A stretch of DNA of 64,000 bases from positions 2,294,001 through 2,358,000 of the forward strand of contig NZ_CP004393.1 of NCBI RefSeq assembly GCF_000819565.1. Direction: 5' to 3'. The notes beneath the pieces are model-generated. The model was not told the DNA's origin. It was given only the letters and a program-made list of their open reading frames with translations, and ran no database searches. Below, piece by piece: positions 9,722-19,749 of the stretch (position 1 is its first letter; each line of letters opens with the position of its first letter). The translations under genes were made by a program, and so were the position numbers. The stretch comes from Celeribacter indicus. GTDB taxonomy: Bacteria; Pseudomonadota; Alphaproteobacteria; Rhodobacterales; Rhodobacteraceae.

Positions 9722-10309
9722 TTATGTCCGGGGATACTTTCCGGGGTGGAGGAGATTGAGCAACAGCTCCATGCTGGTCTCGACATTCGAGAGGCCCTTG
9801 TCCGGGTGCATCTGTCCATTGCCTTCCATCGCCAGAAGACCTTGGGCGCTGGCAAAGATGAGGCTGGCCAGGGCCTGACTGGGGGTGTCGGGCAGAACGC
9901 CCGCTTCCTGACATTCCTGCACGATCGAACGGAATTGCTCGAAGGTTGCCAGGGCCTTGGCATTCAGCTCACCGCCGCCGGCGGCGGTGTCGGGATTGTT
10001 GAACAACAATCTGTATCGGGCGGGCCGCTGGCGGCTGTAGTCGATGATGAGCCTGATGGCTTGTGACATCTTCTCGGCAGGCGGCCGGGATGATGTGCGA
10101 ATAGCATCTGCCGCTTCTGCGAGGTCTTCGAAGGAAGCAGCAGCCACTGCTGCAAGGAGGGCATTGCGACTGGCAAAATGCTTGTAGGGTGCGTTATGGG
10201 ACAAGCCGGCGGCCAAGCCCACCGCGCGCAAGGTTACGGCCTTCTCACCTCCGGAATCGAGCAGGTTTGCCGCAACCTCGATCAGCTTTTCGCCTGTCGT
10301 CTTGTTGAT
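9722..10309 (-). CDS. TetR/AcrR family transcriptional regulator
   Basis: One-component repressor. The HTH is visible as LRAVGLAAGLSHNAPYKHFA, followed by a TetR C-terminal ligand-binding domain typical of the TetR_C_33/WHG type (SRQRPARYRLLFNN). In frame, codons preceding the TTG at 10231 encode the normal first HTH helix (EKLIEVAANLLDSGGEKAVT), so the protein should start near 10309. No ATG, GTG or TTG exists there; the only start-like codon correctly spaced (8 bases) after an AAGGAG site is ATC at 10309-10307. Either a rare start is used, the protein starts at TTG 10231 with a cut HTH, or there is a one-base indel. It overlaps the SDR gene upstream and probably controls it. Confidence 0.8.
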   Translation of the reverse strand: MNKTTGEKLIEVAANLLDSGGEKAVTLRAVGLAAGLSHNAPYKHFASRNALLAAVAAASFEDLAEAADAIRTSSRPPAEKMSQAIRLIIDYSRQRPARYRLLFNNPDTAAGGGELNAKALATFEQFRSIVQECQEAGVLPDTPSQALASLIFASAQGLLAMEGNGQMHPDKGLSNVETSMELLLNLLHPGKYPRT

Positions 10310-11265
10310 ATCTCATTCTCCTTCCGATGCAGCCCTGCAAGCTCGTCCATCTGGTTCCAGAGCCTTGCGGCGCGGGTTTCGTCATACGACAATGTCGAAG
10401 AGCGTGTCTCCAGGAGTTTTCCGTCCTTGGACTGAAAATACTTCCCGGAGGCGTCGGCAAATTCGGGATCGGCCGCGAGCCGGGCCAGTGATGCACCCGA
10501 AAAATCCAACGACCCCATCGTGATGCCGCGACGCCTGAAAACCCAGTTCAGGAAGGCCGTTCTCGACAGCCATTGCACCGCCATGGGCATGCCGCGCAGA
10601 AATCCGGTTCCGGAGACAAGCCCCGGATCGAACGCGATGGATGAGACCGGGCGCCCCGACGCGCGGAGGCGGCGGTGCAGTTCATAGGCGTTCAGGACAT
10701 TGCAGAGTTTCGACGTGGTATAACGTTTGCCTGCCGATATCGGCGCATTGCCGTCCTTGCCGATGCCGGCGAGCACCGTCGCATCCGGTTCGACCGCCGC
10801 ACCGACCATCCTGCCGTCCGCGGTATCGGGATCGTGGGTGCCGCTGGCCGTGAACAAGACGCGGCCATTGTCCGCGATGCAGTCCTTGAGAAGATCGACA
10901 AGCAGGAAGTGGCCCAGGCAGTTGGTGGCGAACGTCACCTCGTACCCGTCCTCCGAAAAGGCGACCGGGCCATCAAAGCGCCCGCCCGCATTGCAGAGGA
11001 GGGCGTCCAGGCGCCCGATCTCTCCGTTATCCATGAGGCCGGTCACATGTGCGGCGGCCTTTCGCACGGACGCAAGCGAGGAGGTATCCAGGTCGACGCA
11101 GGTCACCTCGATCCCGAAATCGCGGCGCAATTCGGCGGCGGCTTCCTTCATCCGCGCCGGACTGCGCCCCGCCAGCAAGAGGTCCCATTTGAAGTGCGAG
11201 GCGAGGTGGCGCGCGCAGGAATATCCGATTCCTGTGTGACCGCCGGTGATGAGAGCAATAGGCAT
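10282..11265 (-). CDS. Short-chain dehydrogenase/reductase
   Basis: NAD(P)-dependent oxidoreductase of 327 residues with the Rossmann glycine motif GGHTGIG (8-14), the NAG motif (92-94), a catalytic Ser near 141 and YTTSK (Tyr182, Lys186). Length and long C-terminal part resemble the retinol dehydrogenase/protochlorophyllide reductase-like group; the substrate is unknown. The start is the ATG at 11265, preceded by GAGGGAA; a TTG 33 bases upstream lies within an operator and is not needed. Its 3' end overlaps the TetR gene by 28 bases, forming a regulator-enzyme cassette inside the conjugative element. Confidence 0.85.
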   Translation of the reverse strand: MPIALITGGHTGIGYSCARHLASHFKWDLLLAGRSPARMKEAAAELRRDFGIEVTCVDLDTSSLASVRKAAAHVTGLMDNGEIGRLDALLCNAGGRFDGPVAFSEDGYEVTFATNCLGHFLLVDLLKDCIADNGRVLFTASGTHDPDTADGRMVGAAVEPDATVLAGIGKDGNAPISAGKRYTTSKLCNVLNAYELHRRLRASGRPVSSIAFDPGLVSGTGFLRGMPMAVQWLSRTAFLNWVFRRRGITMGSLDFSGASLARLAADPEFADASGKYFQSKDGKLLETRSSTLSYDETRAARLWNQMDELAGLHRKENEISTRRQAKS

Positions 11266-11642
11266 GCTAAGTTCCCTCAGGTTGACACTGTCAACCAATA
11301 TGGGAGTAAGGTTGACGTTGTCAACCTGTGTGTCGTTCGCTTCAGCGGAATACCACAGATTGAGATACTGCCGATTCGTGAGAGTGCCCGGCCAATGGGA
11401 GTTGGACGCCCCTTATGAAATCCCTGGTTGGCCGCTTCGGAAAGCCGATCCATCCCCACGAACGAACGCGCATGAGTTTGTATCGAATGTCGCGGAAAGG
11501 CTCCGAGGCGACATTCGCAGTAGGGGTGCCGCCAGCGCACTCCCGCAAATGCGGCACGCTACAGGCCGCCGATCCCCCTCCATGCTTCGCCTGATCCGGG
11601 CCTTCCAGCCCCCCCGGAAATCCCGCGAACGAGGAGGATTCC
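11266..11642. other. Intergenic region between SDR and a small acidic protein
   Basis: A 377-base stretch. The first 60 bases hold the double operator described separately. The remaining bases (about 11330-11630) show only short antisense-like open frames without recognisable protein character. They presumably carry the promoter of the + strand gene at 11643, but no clear -35/-10 pair was found. Confidence 0.5.
11280..11326. promoter_or_regulatory. Two tandem 17-bp palindromic operators upstream of the SDR-TetR pair
   Basis: Positions 11280-11296 read GGTTGACACTGTCAACC and 11310-11326 read GGTTGACGTTGTCAACC. Each is an inverted repeat (arms GGTTGACA/TGTCAACC and GGTTGAC/GTCAACC), with centres exactly 30 bp apart. 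On the minus strand the distal copy supplies a TTGACA -35-like hexamer with CATATT or TATTGG as a possible -10, and the proximal copy would cover the transcription start. This is a classic autoregulated TetR-type operator layout. Confidence 0.75.
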
Positions 11643-11954
11643 ATGTCCACGAAACGCCATTGCAGCAGGGGCCGCCCACGCCAGCCAGTCCCCAAAACGC
11701 TCCCCGACGATCTCTACGACTACGACGACGATCCGACGCCGCGCGTCAGTCCGCCTCGTGGACGCCGGCCCCATCTCTTCGATGTCGAGCGGCTGCCGGT
11801 CATCGACGACTGGCCCGATGAAGTGCCGATCACCGAAGCCGAGATTCAGGTGTTCGAGCGCTGGTTCGCCGACGTTTTCGATGAGATGTTCGGCTCGCTC
11901 GATTTGCCAGATGACTTAAAATCGTTATCGTATTATGATAATGAAAAGCCTTGA
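11643..11954 (+). CDS. Hypothetical acidic protein (103 aa)
   Basis: Not recognised. It starts at an ATG preceded by GAGGAGG. The N-terminus is basic (STKRHCSRGRPRQ), then an Asp/Tyr-rich stretch (DDLYDYDDDPTP), a second basic patch, and an acidic, aromatic C-terminal helix region (EIQVFERWFADVFDEMF). No membrane helix or signal peptide. It overlaps or abuts the regulator gene that follows (about 20 bases apart from the preferred start), so the two may be cotranscribed. Its position ahead of an HVO_A0114-type regulator invites a toxin-antitoxin reading, but the sequence does not resemble a toxin I know. Confidence 0.6.
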   Translation: MSTKRHCSRGRPRQPVPKTLPDDLYDYDDDPTPRVSPPRGRRPHLFDVERLPVIDDWPDEVPITEAEIQVFERWFADVFDEMFGSLDLPDDLKSLSYYDNEKP

Positions 11955-11973
11955 ACGAAGATCGAGTCTTGCC

Positions 11974-12360
11974 ATGTCCACATTGAAAGTCGGGATCGCC
12001 GATCCCGAGGAAATGAAGGCCCGCACCATGCGTATCGCGCGTGGCGAGGAAAAGCCGAGGCCCGGCGAGCCGACCGTCTGGTTCGTTTCCACGACATCCT
12101 TCGCCAAATTCATGTCAGCGAGCAATTGCGAGATGCTGCGCATCATCCACGAACAACAGCCGTCCTCATTGGAAGACCTGGCGCAGATGACCGGCCGCGC
12201 CAAGTCCAACCTGTCCAGAACCCTCAAGGCCATGGTCGGATACGGCCTTGTGCGCATGGAAAAAGGCCGGGGTCTGAGACTGGTCCCAAAGCTCGTTCAT
12301 GACCGGGTGGAACTGGTCTTGCCCCTGATCGAGCCTCGCAGGAAAGGAACCCGCAAATGA
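11974..12360 (+). CDS. HVO_A0114-type winged-helix DNA-binding protein
   Basis: A 128-residue MarR/ArsR-like transcription regulator. The N-terminus STLKVGIADPEEMKARTMRIARGE and the HTH segment LEDLAQMTGRAKSNLSRTLKAMVGYGLVRMEKG fit the HVO_A0114 family, whose members act as antitoxin-like partners in some TumE/TumA pairs. The ATG at 11974 matches the family N-terminus; the same frame also offers ATGs at 11935 and 11941. Its stop overlaps the recombinase start (ATGA at 12357-12360), suggesting translational coupling and possible control of recombinase expression. Confidence 0.78.
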   Translation: MSTLKVGIADPEEMKARTMRIARGEEKPRPGEPTVWFVSTTSFAKFMSASNCEMLRIIHEQQPSSLEDLAQMTGRAKSNLSRTLKAMVGYGLVRMEKGRGLRLVPKLVHDRVELVLPLIEPRRKGTRK

Positions 12361-14015
12361 ACCTCCACAATCCCAATGTCGCCCTGCGGGCCGCACTCTA
12401 CCTGCGCGTCTCGACCAGCCGACAGGCCGAACATGACGTGTCGATCCCCGACCAGCGCAAGCAGGGCGAAGCCTATTGCGAGTCTCGCGGCTATCAGCTC
12501 GTGGAAACCTTCGTCGAGCCGGGCGCATCGGCGACCAACGACCGCCGCCCCGAGTTCCAACGGATGATCGAGGCGGGAACGTCCAAGCCCGCGCCTTTCG
12601 ATATTGTCGTGGTCCACAGCTTCTCGCGGTTCTTCCGCGATCACTTCGAGCTTGAGTTCTACGTCAGGAAGCTGGCGAAGAACGGCATTCGCCTCGTCTC
12701 CATCACGCAGGAGATGGGCGACGATCCCATGCACGTCATGATGCGGCAGATCATGGCGCTGTTCGACGAATACCAGTCGAAGGAGAACGCCAAGCACGTC
12801 CTGCGCGCCTTGAAGGAAAACGCGCGGCAAGGCTTCTGGAACGGCTCGCTGCCGCCGGTCGGTTATCGCGTCGTCGCGGCCGAGCAGCGCGGCGCGAAGG
12901 TCAAGAAGAAGCTGGAAATCGACCCGCTGCACGCCGACACCATCCGCCTGATCTATCGTCTGGCGCTGGAAGGCGACGGCGATTCCGGCCAGATGGGCGT
13001 CAAGGCCATCGTCAAGCATCTGAACGGCAAGGGCATCTTCACCCGCGACGGCGGCCGTTGGGGCGTCGGCCAGGTTCACCGCATCCTGACCCGGCGCACC
13101 TATATGGGCGAGCATCAATGGGGCAAGAACCGGAAGAACAAGGCGGACAAGGAAGCCGATGAAATCGTCATCGTGCCGGTGCCGCCGATCATCGACCGCG
13201 ATACCTTCGAGGCGGTGCAGAAGCTCCTACAGGCCCGCAACCCCAAGACCGAATTGCCCGCGCGCGTCGTGATCGGTCCGACGCTGCTGACCGGCATCTG
13301 CTATTGCGGCAATTGCGGGGGCGCGATGACCATCCGCACCGGCAAGAGCGGCCGCTATCGCTACTATGCCTGTTCGATCCGGGCGCGTCAGGGCGAAACC
13401 GGCTGCAAGGGGCGCGCCATCCCCATGGACAAGCTCGACACCATGGTTGCCGGTCATATCGAGGAACGCCTGCTCGATCCCGACCGGCTGGAGAAGCTGC
13501 TTGGCAGCGTCCTCGGCCGCCGAGAAGATCAGGCCGAGCGCCGCCGCCAGCATATCGCCGAATTGCAGCGGCGAGCCACCGAATCGGAATTGCGCCTCAA
13601 GCGTCTCTACGACGCCATCGAGGCGGGGGTCGCCGATCTGGACGATCCGGCGCTGACCGAACGCATCGCCGGCCTCAAGGTCATCCGCGATCAGGCGCGG
13701 GCCGACGCCGACCGGGCACAGGCGCTGCTCGACAGTCCCGGTCACAGCGTCGTCAGCCCGGCGATGATCCGGCAATTCTCGCAGATCGCCCGCGACCGTA
13801 TCCGGGATCGTGAGGGCGGCTATCGGCGGGATCATTTGCGCGCCCTGGCGCAGCGAGTCGAGGTCGCAGACGATGCGATCCGCATCATGGGATCGAAAAC
13901 GGAACTGCTGAGGACGCTCGCGGGCGGCAAAGTGCGGCAATCGGCGGCGATTGGCGTGCCCAGAGGCGGACTGAAGTGGCGGAGAGACAGGGATTCGAAC
14001 CCTGGGTCCCCGTGA
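12357..14015 (+). CDS. Large serine recombinase (integrase of the conjugative element)
   Basis: Site-specific recombinase of 552 residues. The N-terminal resolvase domain has LRVSTSRQ with catalytic Ser19 and continues to about residue 150. The recombinase domain spans about 170-290 (GYRVV to RRTYMGEHQWGK), and a zinc ribbon about 315-375 (CYCGNCGGAM, YYACSIR). A coiled-coil C-terminal region follows. Large serine recombinases catalyse unidirectional integration between attP and attB, with a directionality factor for excision. The last 12 codons and the stop are the 3' end of tRNA-Ser read in the opposite sense, so this C-terminus depends on the insertion site. Confidence 0.92.
   Translation: MNLHNPNVALRAALYLRVSTSRQAEHDVSIPDQRKQGEAYCESRGYQLVETFVEPGASATNDRRPEFQRMIEAGTSKPAPFDIVVVHSFSRFFRDHFELEFYVRKLAKNGIRLVSITQEMGDDPMHVMMRQIMALFDEYQSKENAKHVLRALKENARQGFWNGSLPPVGYRVVAAEQRGAKVKKKLEIDPLHADTIRLIYRLALEGDGDSGQMGVKAIVKHLNGKGIFTRDGGRWGVGQVHRILTRRTYMGEHQWGKNRKNKADKEADEIVIVPVPPIIDRDTFEAVQKLLQARNPKTELPARVVIGPTLLTGICYCGNCGGAMTIRTGKSGRYRYYACSIRARQGETGCKGRAIPMDKLDTMVAGHIEERLLDPDRLEKLLGSVLGRREDQAERRRQHIAELQRRATESELRLKRLYDAIEAGVADLDDPALTERIAGLKVIRDQARADADRAQALLDSPGHSVVSPAMIRQFSQIARDRIRDREGGYRRDHLRALAQRVEVADDAIRIMGSKTELLRTLAGGKVRQSAAIGVPRGGLKWRRDRDSNPGSP
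13977..14015. other. Putative attR junction of the conjugative element
   Basis: From 13977 the recombinase frame continues straight into the tRNA-Ser 3' end: 13977 is both a codon boundary of the recombinase and the last base of the encoded CCA end of the tRNA. The recombinase ends after the tail residues WRRDRDSNPGSP at 14015. This is the expected position for the crossover or identity block of an element that integrates at a tRNA 3' end. A matching copy should exist at the left end outside the window. Confidence 0.6.
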
Positions 14016-14066
14016 AGGGACAACGGTTTTCGAGACCGCCCCGTTCGACCGCTCCGGCACCTCTCC
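13977..14066 (-). tRNA. tRNA-Ser (anticodon CGA)
   Basis: Read on the minus strand, the 5' GGAGAGG pairs with the 3' UCUCUCC as a 7-bp acceptor stem (last pair G-U), followed by discriminator G and an encoded CCA at 13979-13977. The anticodon arm is GCGGU-CUCGAAA-ACCGU, giving anticodon CGA for UCG codons. A long variable arm (GUUGUCCCUUCACGGGGACC region) is typical of class II serine tRNAs, and the T-arm contains GGUUCGAAUCC. The gene is intact although the recombinase frame overlaps its 3' third. Confidence 0.95.
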
Positions 14067-14085
14067 GCGAAGGGTCTGGAGCGGT

Positions 14086-14114
14086 GATTTAGCCGCGCTT
14101 TCGGGGCGGTGCAA
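14086..14114 (-). promoter_or_regulatory. Promoter of tRNA-Ser
   Basis: On the minus strand TTGCAC (14114-14109) is separated by 17 bases from TAAATC (14091-14086). The -10 box ends 20 bases before the mature tRNA 5' end, so a short leader is expected. The spacing and match are good for a housekeeping sigma factor. Confidence 0.6.
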
Positions 14115-14250
14115 CCCCCTTTCGTGACTTTCTTTTGGGCGAAACCGTGCCGATCGCCGCCGGCATGCGGCCCCCGGCCAAGATCGCATGGCTTTTGCGT
14201 GGGGCTTCGGTTACCTCTTGGTAACGGATTGGGTGCAGAATGGGGATCAC

Positions 14251-15135
14251 ATGACCGACACCGCACGCATATCGCCTGCCTCCGGGCTGAGGGCTCTCGC
14301 CGTCTTCCTGTTCGTGGCGCTGCTCGCCGTCGCGACCGGCCGGGCCGCGATGGCCGAACCCGCGAAACAGGGGGCGGATCTCGACGCGCTGATGGAGGCG
14401 CTGCTCTTCCGGGAGGTTTCGGAGGTGCTGGCGGCGGAGGGGCGCGACATGGCGGACGATTTCGCCGAGGCCGGCTATGGCGTGCCGGAGGTCGCGTGGC
14501 GGGAGATGCTGACCCGGCTCTACGATCCGGCGGTGATGGCGCGCGCCTTCCGCAGGGAGATGGGCGCGGCGCTCGAGGGCGCGGATCTCGCGCCGATGGT
14601 GGAGTTCTACCGCTCCGATCTCGGCCAGCGGATCGCGCGGCTCGAACTGGAGACGCGCAAGGCGCTGGCGACCGAGGAGGCGCAGGCGGCGGCGGGGGAG
14701 GCCTGGGCGGAGCTCGATCCCGACACCGAACGCGCGCGGCTCATCGAATCCTATGTGCAGGTCAACGACCTGGTGGAGCTCAACGTGGTCGGCGCGATGA
14801 ACAGCGACATCGCCTATTACCGCGGCCTCTGGATGGACGGCATGCCGCAGGAGGAGGGGATGACGGACGGCGAGATCCTGAGCGAGATCTGGGCTTCCGA
14901 ACCCGAGGTGCGGGCCGATGTCTCCGAATGGGTCTACGGGTTCTCGACCCTGGCCTACGACACGTTGAGCGATGCGGAATTCGCCGATTACATCGCCTTC
15001 GCGCGGACGGAGCCGGGCCAGCGGCTCAACGCGGCGCTCTTCGCGGCCTTCGACGGTGTCTATGAGGATCTGTCCCGCGGCCTCGGGGCGGGGACGGCAC
15101 GGCTGATGCGGGATTACGAGGGCGAACAGCTCTGA
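14251..15135 (+). CDS. DUF2059 domain-containing exported protein
   Basis: A 294-residue protein. The signal peptide is at about residues 11-34 (LRALAVFLFVALLAVATGRAA), giving a periplasmic or secreted product. DUF2059-type motifs occur twice: LAPMVEFYRSDLGQRIARLE in the first half and EFADYIAFARTEPGQRLNAAL near the C-terminus, so the domain may be duplicated. No enzymatic residues are evident; function unknown. The ATG at 14251 places the signal peptide normally; the frame opens earlier at 14188, but that extension would precede the signal with a non-matching segment. Confidence 0.75.
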   Translation: MTDTARISPASGLRALAVFLFVALLAVATGRAAMAEPAKQGADLDALMEALLFREVSEVLAAEGRDMADDFAEAGYGVPEVAWREMLTRLYDPAVMARAFRREMGAALEGADLAPMVEFYRSDLGQRIARLELETRKALATEEAQAAAGEAWAELDPDTERARLIESYVQVNDLVELNVVGAMNSDIAYYRGLWMDGMPQEEGMTDGEILSEIWASEPEVRADVSEWVYGFSTLAYDTLSDAEFADYIAFARTEPGQRLNAALFAAFDGVYEDLSRGLGAGTARLMRDYEGEQL

Positions 15136-15179
15136 GGCCGGGGCTTCGGCCGCGGCGGCGGCGGTCGGCCCGATCGGGC

Positions 15180-15208
15180 TTGACTTTCCGGCCGCGATTC
15201 AGGATATA
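15180..15208 (+). promoter_or_regulatory. Candidate promoter of rplU-rpmA
   Basis: TTGACT at 15180-15185 is followed after 17 bases by GATATA (15203-15208), or after 19 bases by TATACG. The -35 match is strong and the -10 weak. It leaves a leader of about 190 bases before rplU, in which a ribosomal-protein-type regulatory structure could lie. Confidence 0.4.
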
Positions 15209-15405
15209 CGCGCCACCCGGCGGACCGAGATGGTGCGACCGGGTGATGTGTTTTTCGGGGGACGGATGTGTCGCCATCGGCGCGCGAGGCCCCGCGGAAG
15301 GCAGAAAATGACAATCTCGTCCCCCCGAGGGGCGCGCTGTTCGAGGCAGTCAACACCGGGACGGACCGGGGCCACAGGACGCGGGTAAATCGAAAGGAAG
15401 ACTGC

Positions 15406-15990
15406 ATGTTTGCGGTTCTGAAAACCGGCGGCAAGCAATACAAGGTGCAGGCGGGCGACGTCCTGCGCGTGGAAAAGCTCGCGGCCGATGCTGGTGAGAA
15501 AATCCAGTTCAACGAGATTTTGATGGTCGGCGGCACCATCGGCGCCCCCCTCGTCGAAGGGGCGGGTGTGCAGGCCGAGGTGATCGACCAGATCAAGGGC
15601 GAGAAGCTGATCCACTACGTGAAGCGTCGCCGCAAGCACTCCTCGCAGCGCAAGAAGGGCCACCGCCAGCAGCTCACGCTGCTCCGCATCACCGACATCC
15701 TCGAAGCCGGTGCGGAGAAATCCGGCGTGAAGGCCGCGGTGGGTGCGGGCTCTGCCGCTCCGACGGCGACTGCGGCGCCGAAAAAGGCCGCCGCGAAGGC
15801 CGAAGCTCCGGCGGCCGCCGGGGGCGACGACCTCACCGCGATCACCGGCGTCGGTCCGGCCGCTGCGAAAAAGCTCAACGAGGCCGGCATCACCACCTAT
15901 GCGCAGCTCGCGCAGCTCGACGCCGACACGGTCGAAGCGACCAAAGTGAAGCCCGAATGGGTTGAACAGGCCAAAGAGCTGGCCAAGTAA
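15406..15990 (+). CDS. rplU: 50S ribosomal protein L21 with C-terminal helix-hairpin-helix extension
   Basis: Residues 1-102 are canonical L21 (MFAVLKTGGKQYKVQAGD start, KRRRKHSSQRKKGHRQ rRNA-binding stretch), a component of the large ribosomal subunit. It then carries an Ala/Lys-rich linker (about 112-138) and a helix-hairpin-helix-like domain (DDLTAITGVGPAAAKKLNEAG at about 140-160, then TYAQLAQLDADTV). Total 194 residues against about 103 for a plain L21. The ATG at 15406 follows GAAAGGAAG. It is paired with rpmA 22 bases downstream, as in nearly all bacteria. Confidence 0.95.
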   Translation: MFAVLKTGGKQYKVQAGDVLRVEKLAADAGEKIQFNEILMVGGTIGAPLVEGAGVQAEVIDQIKGEKLIHYVKRRRKHSSQRKKGHRQQLTLLRITDILEAGAEKSGVKAAVGAGSAAPTATAAPKKAAAKAEAPAAAGGDDLTAITGVGPAAAKKLNEAGITTYAQLAQLDADTVEATKVKPEWVEQAKELAK

Positions 15991-16012
15991 GTTACCGTAA
16001 GGAGAGAACACC

Positions 16013-16282
16013 ATGGCACATAAGAAAGCAGGCGGTTCGTCCCGGAACGGTCGCGACTCCGCCGGTCGCCGTCTTGGCGTGAAACTGTTCGGCGGCCAGG
16101 CCGCCATCGCCGGCAACATCATCGTGCGCCAGCGCGGCACGAAGTTCTGGCCGGGCGAGGGCGTCGGCCTTGGCCGCGACCACACGATCTTTGCGACCAC
16201 CGACGGCACGGTGACCTTCCGCAAGGGTCTGAAAAACCGCACCTTCGTGGACGTGCTTCCGGTGGCGGAGGCCGCCGAGTAA
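16013..16282 (+). CDS. rpmA: 50S ribosomal protein L27
   Basis: An 89-residue basic protein with the L27 start [19 protein letters not shown] and [20 protein letters not shown]27 reaches the peptidyl-transferase centre with its N-terminus. AAGGAGAG precedes the ATG. It lies 22 bases after rplU and is followed by a strong terminator. Confidence 0.97.
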   Translation: MAHKKAGGSSRNGRDSAGRRLGVKLFGGQAAIAGNIIVRQRGTKFWPGEGVGLGRDHTIFATTDGTVTFRKGLKNRTFVDVLPVAEAAE

Positions 16283-16311
16283 GCCGACCCCGAGACAGGG
16301 ACGACGACATC

Positions 16312-16338
16312 GGGGGACCGGCGCAGGCCGGTCCCTTT
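16312..16338 (+). terminator. Rho-independent terminator after rplU-rpmA
   Basis: A perfect 9-bp stem GGGACCGGC/GCCGGTCCC (16314-16322 and 16327-16335) with a GCAG loop, followed directly by TTT. It begins about 30 bases after the rpmA stop. Confidence 0.85.
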
Positions 16339-16502
16339 CGCATATGAGGCGCCCGGTGCGCAGGGTCGCGATGCGGTCTTCGCGCCATCTTCGGGCGATC
16401 AACATCGCGTTAACCGGGCTGTCATACATTCGGGGGATGCTTACATGTGGCTTTCGCGGCGCGGCCAACGCGGCGCGGAATGAGGTTTTCGGGAGGAAGG
16501 AA

Positions 16503-17057
16503 ATGGATATGCAGGTTCTGACGGAGGCGCCGGAGCGTCCCGCCCAACAGGTGATCGAGACAGAGCGCTTCGTGCTGCGCCCGCCACGGACGTCGGATGC
16601 GGGGCTTCTGTCGATGTATGCGGGCGATCTGCGGGTGGCGCGCAACTCGCGCTCCCTGCCGCACCCGATGCCGCCGGGCGCGACGGAGGCCTTCGTCGCC
16701 CGTGCGCTGAAGCCCGAGACGGAGGAAAAGGTCTGGATCCTCGACGGCTCCGATCACGGCCTGTCGGAAGTGCTCGGCGTGATTTCCCTCAAGCCGCTCG
16801 ACCGCGACCAGTGCGAGGTTGCCTTCTGGGTCGGGCCCTCCTTCTGGGGCACGGGGCTCGCCCGCACCGCGCTGCGCGCGATCGTGGAGGCGAACCCGCT
16901 CGCCTGCAAGACGATGTTCGCGGCGATCTTCCAGGACAATCAGGCCTCCGCGCGCGTCGTCACCGCCTGCGGCTTCGCCTATATCGGCGATGCGGAGGCC
17001 TATTCCGTGTCCCGCGGCGCGCATGTGCCGACCTGGACCTACCTGCGCAAGCTCTGA
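16503..17057 (+). CDS. GNAT family N-acetyltransferase (RimJ/RimL type)
   Basis: A 184-residue acetyltransferase. The N-terminal ETERFVLRPPRTSDAG is characteristic of the RimJ/RimL branch, the acetyl-CoA loop is FWGTGLARTALRAIVE at about 117-132, and the late DNQASARVVTACGFAYIGDAE motif is typical. It would transfer an acetyl group to a protein N-terminus or small amine; the substrate is unknown. GGGAGGAAGGAA precedes the ATG at 16503. It stands between the rplU-rpmA terminator and obgE, a location often seen for a GNAT gene in this bacterial family. Confidence 0.88.
   Translation: MDMQVLTEAPERPAQQVIETERFVLRPPRTSDAGLLSMYAGDLRVARNSRSLPHPMPPGATEAFVARALKPETEEKVWILDGSDHGLSEVLGVISLKPLDRDQCEVAFWVGPSFWGTGLARTALRAIVEANPLACKTMFAAIFQDNQASARVVTACGFAYIGDAEAYSVSRGAHVPTWTYLRKL

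Positions 17058-19745
<2,688 letters not shown>

Positions 19746-19749
<4 letters not shown>

Larger units (their letters stand above)
1..14015. mobile_element. Integrated conjugative element, right part (left end outside window)
   Basis: A near-complete P-type (trb) mating-pair operon, a regulator/SDR cassette, a winged-helix regulator and a large serine recombinase lie together and end exactly at a tRNA-Ser gene. Beyond the tRNA only housekeeping genes follow. Conjugation genes plus a site-specific recombinase abutting a tRNA 3' end is the usual layout of an integrative and conjugative element. Relaxase, coupling protein (TraG/VirD4) and replication genes are not seen and would be to the left. 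The right boundary is inferred from the tRNA; the left is unknown. Confidence 0.8.

Noticed and set aside
11643..12360. TumE/TumA toxin-antitoxin pair
   Set aside because: Only the TumA-like regulator is recognisable; the 103-residue protein does not resemble TumE. Kept as a question, not a call.
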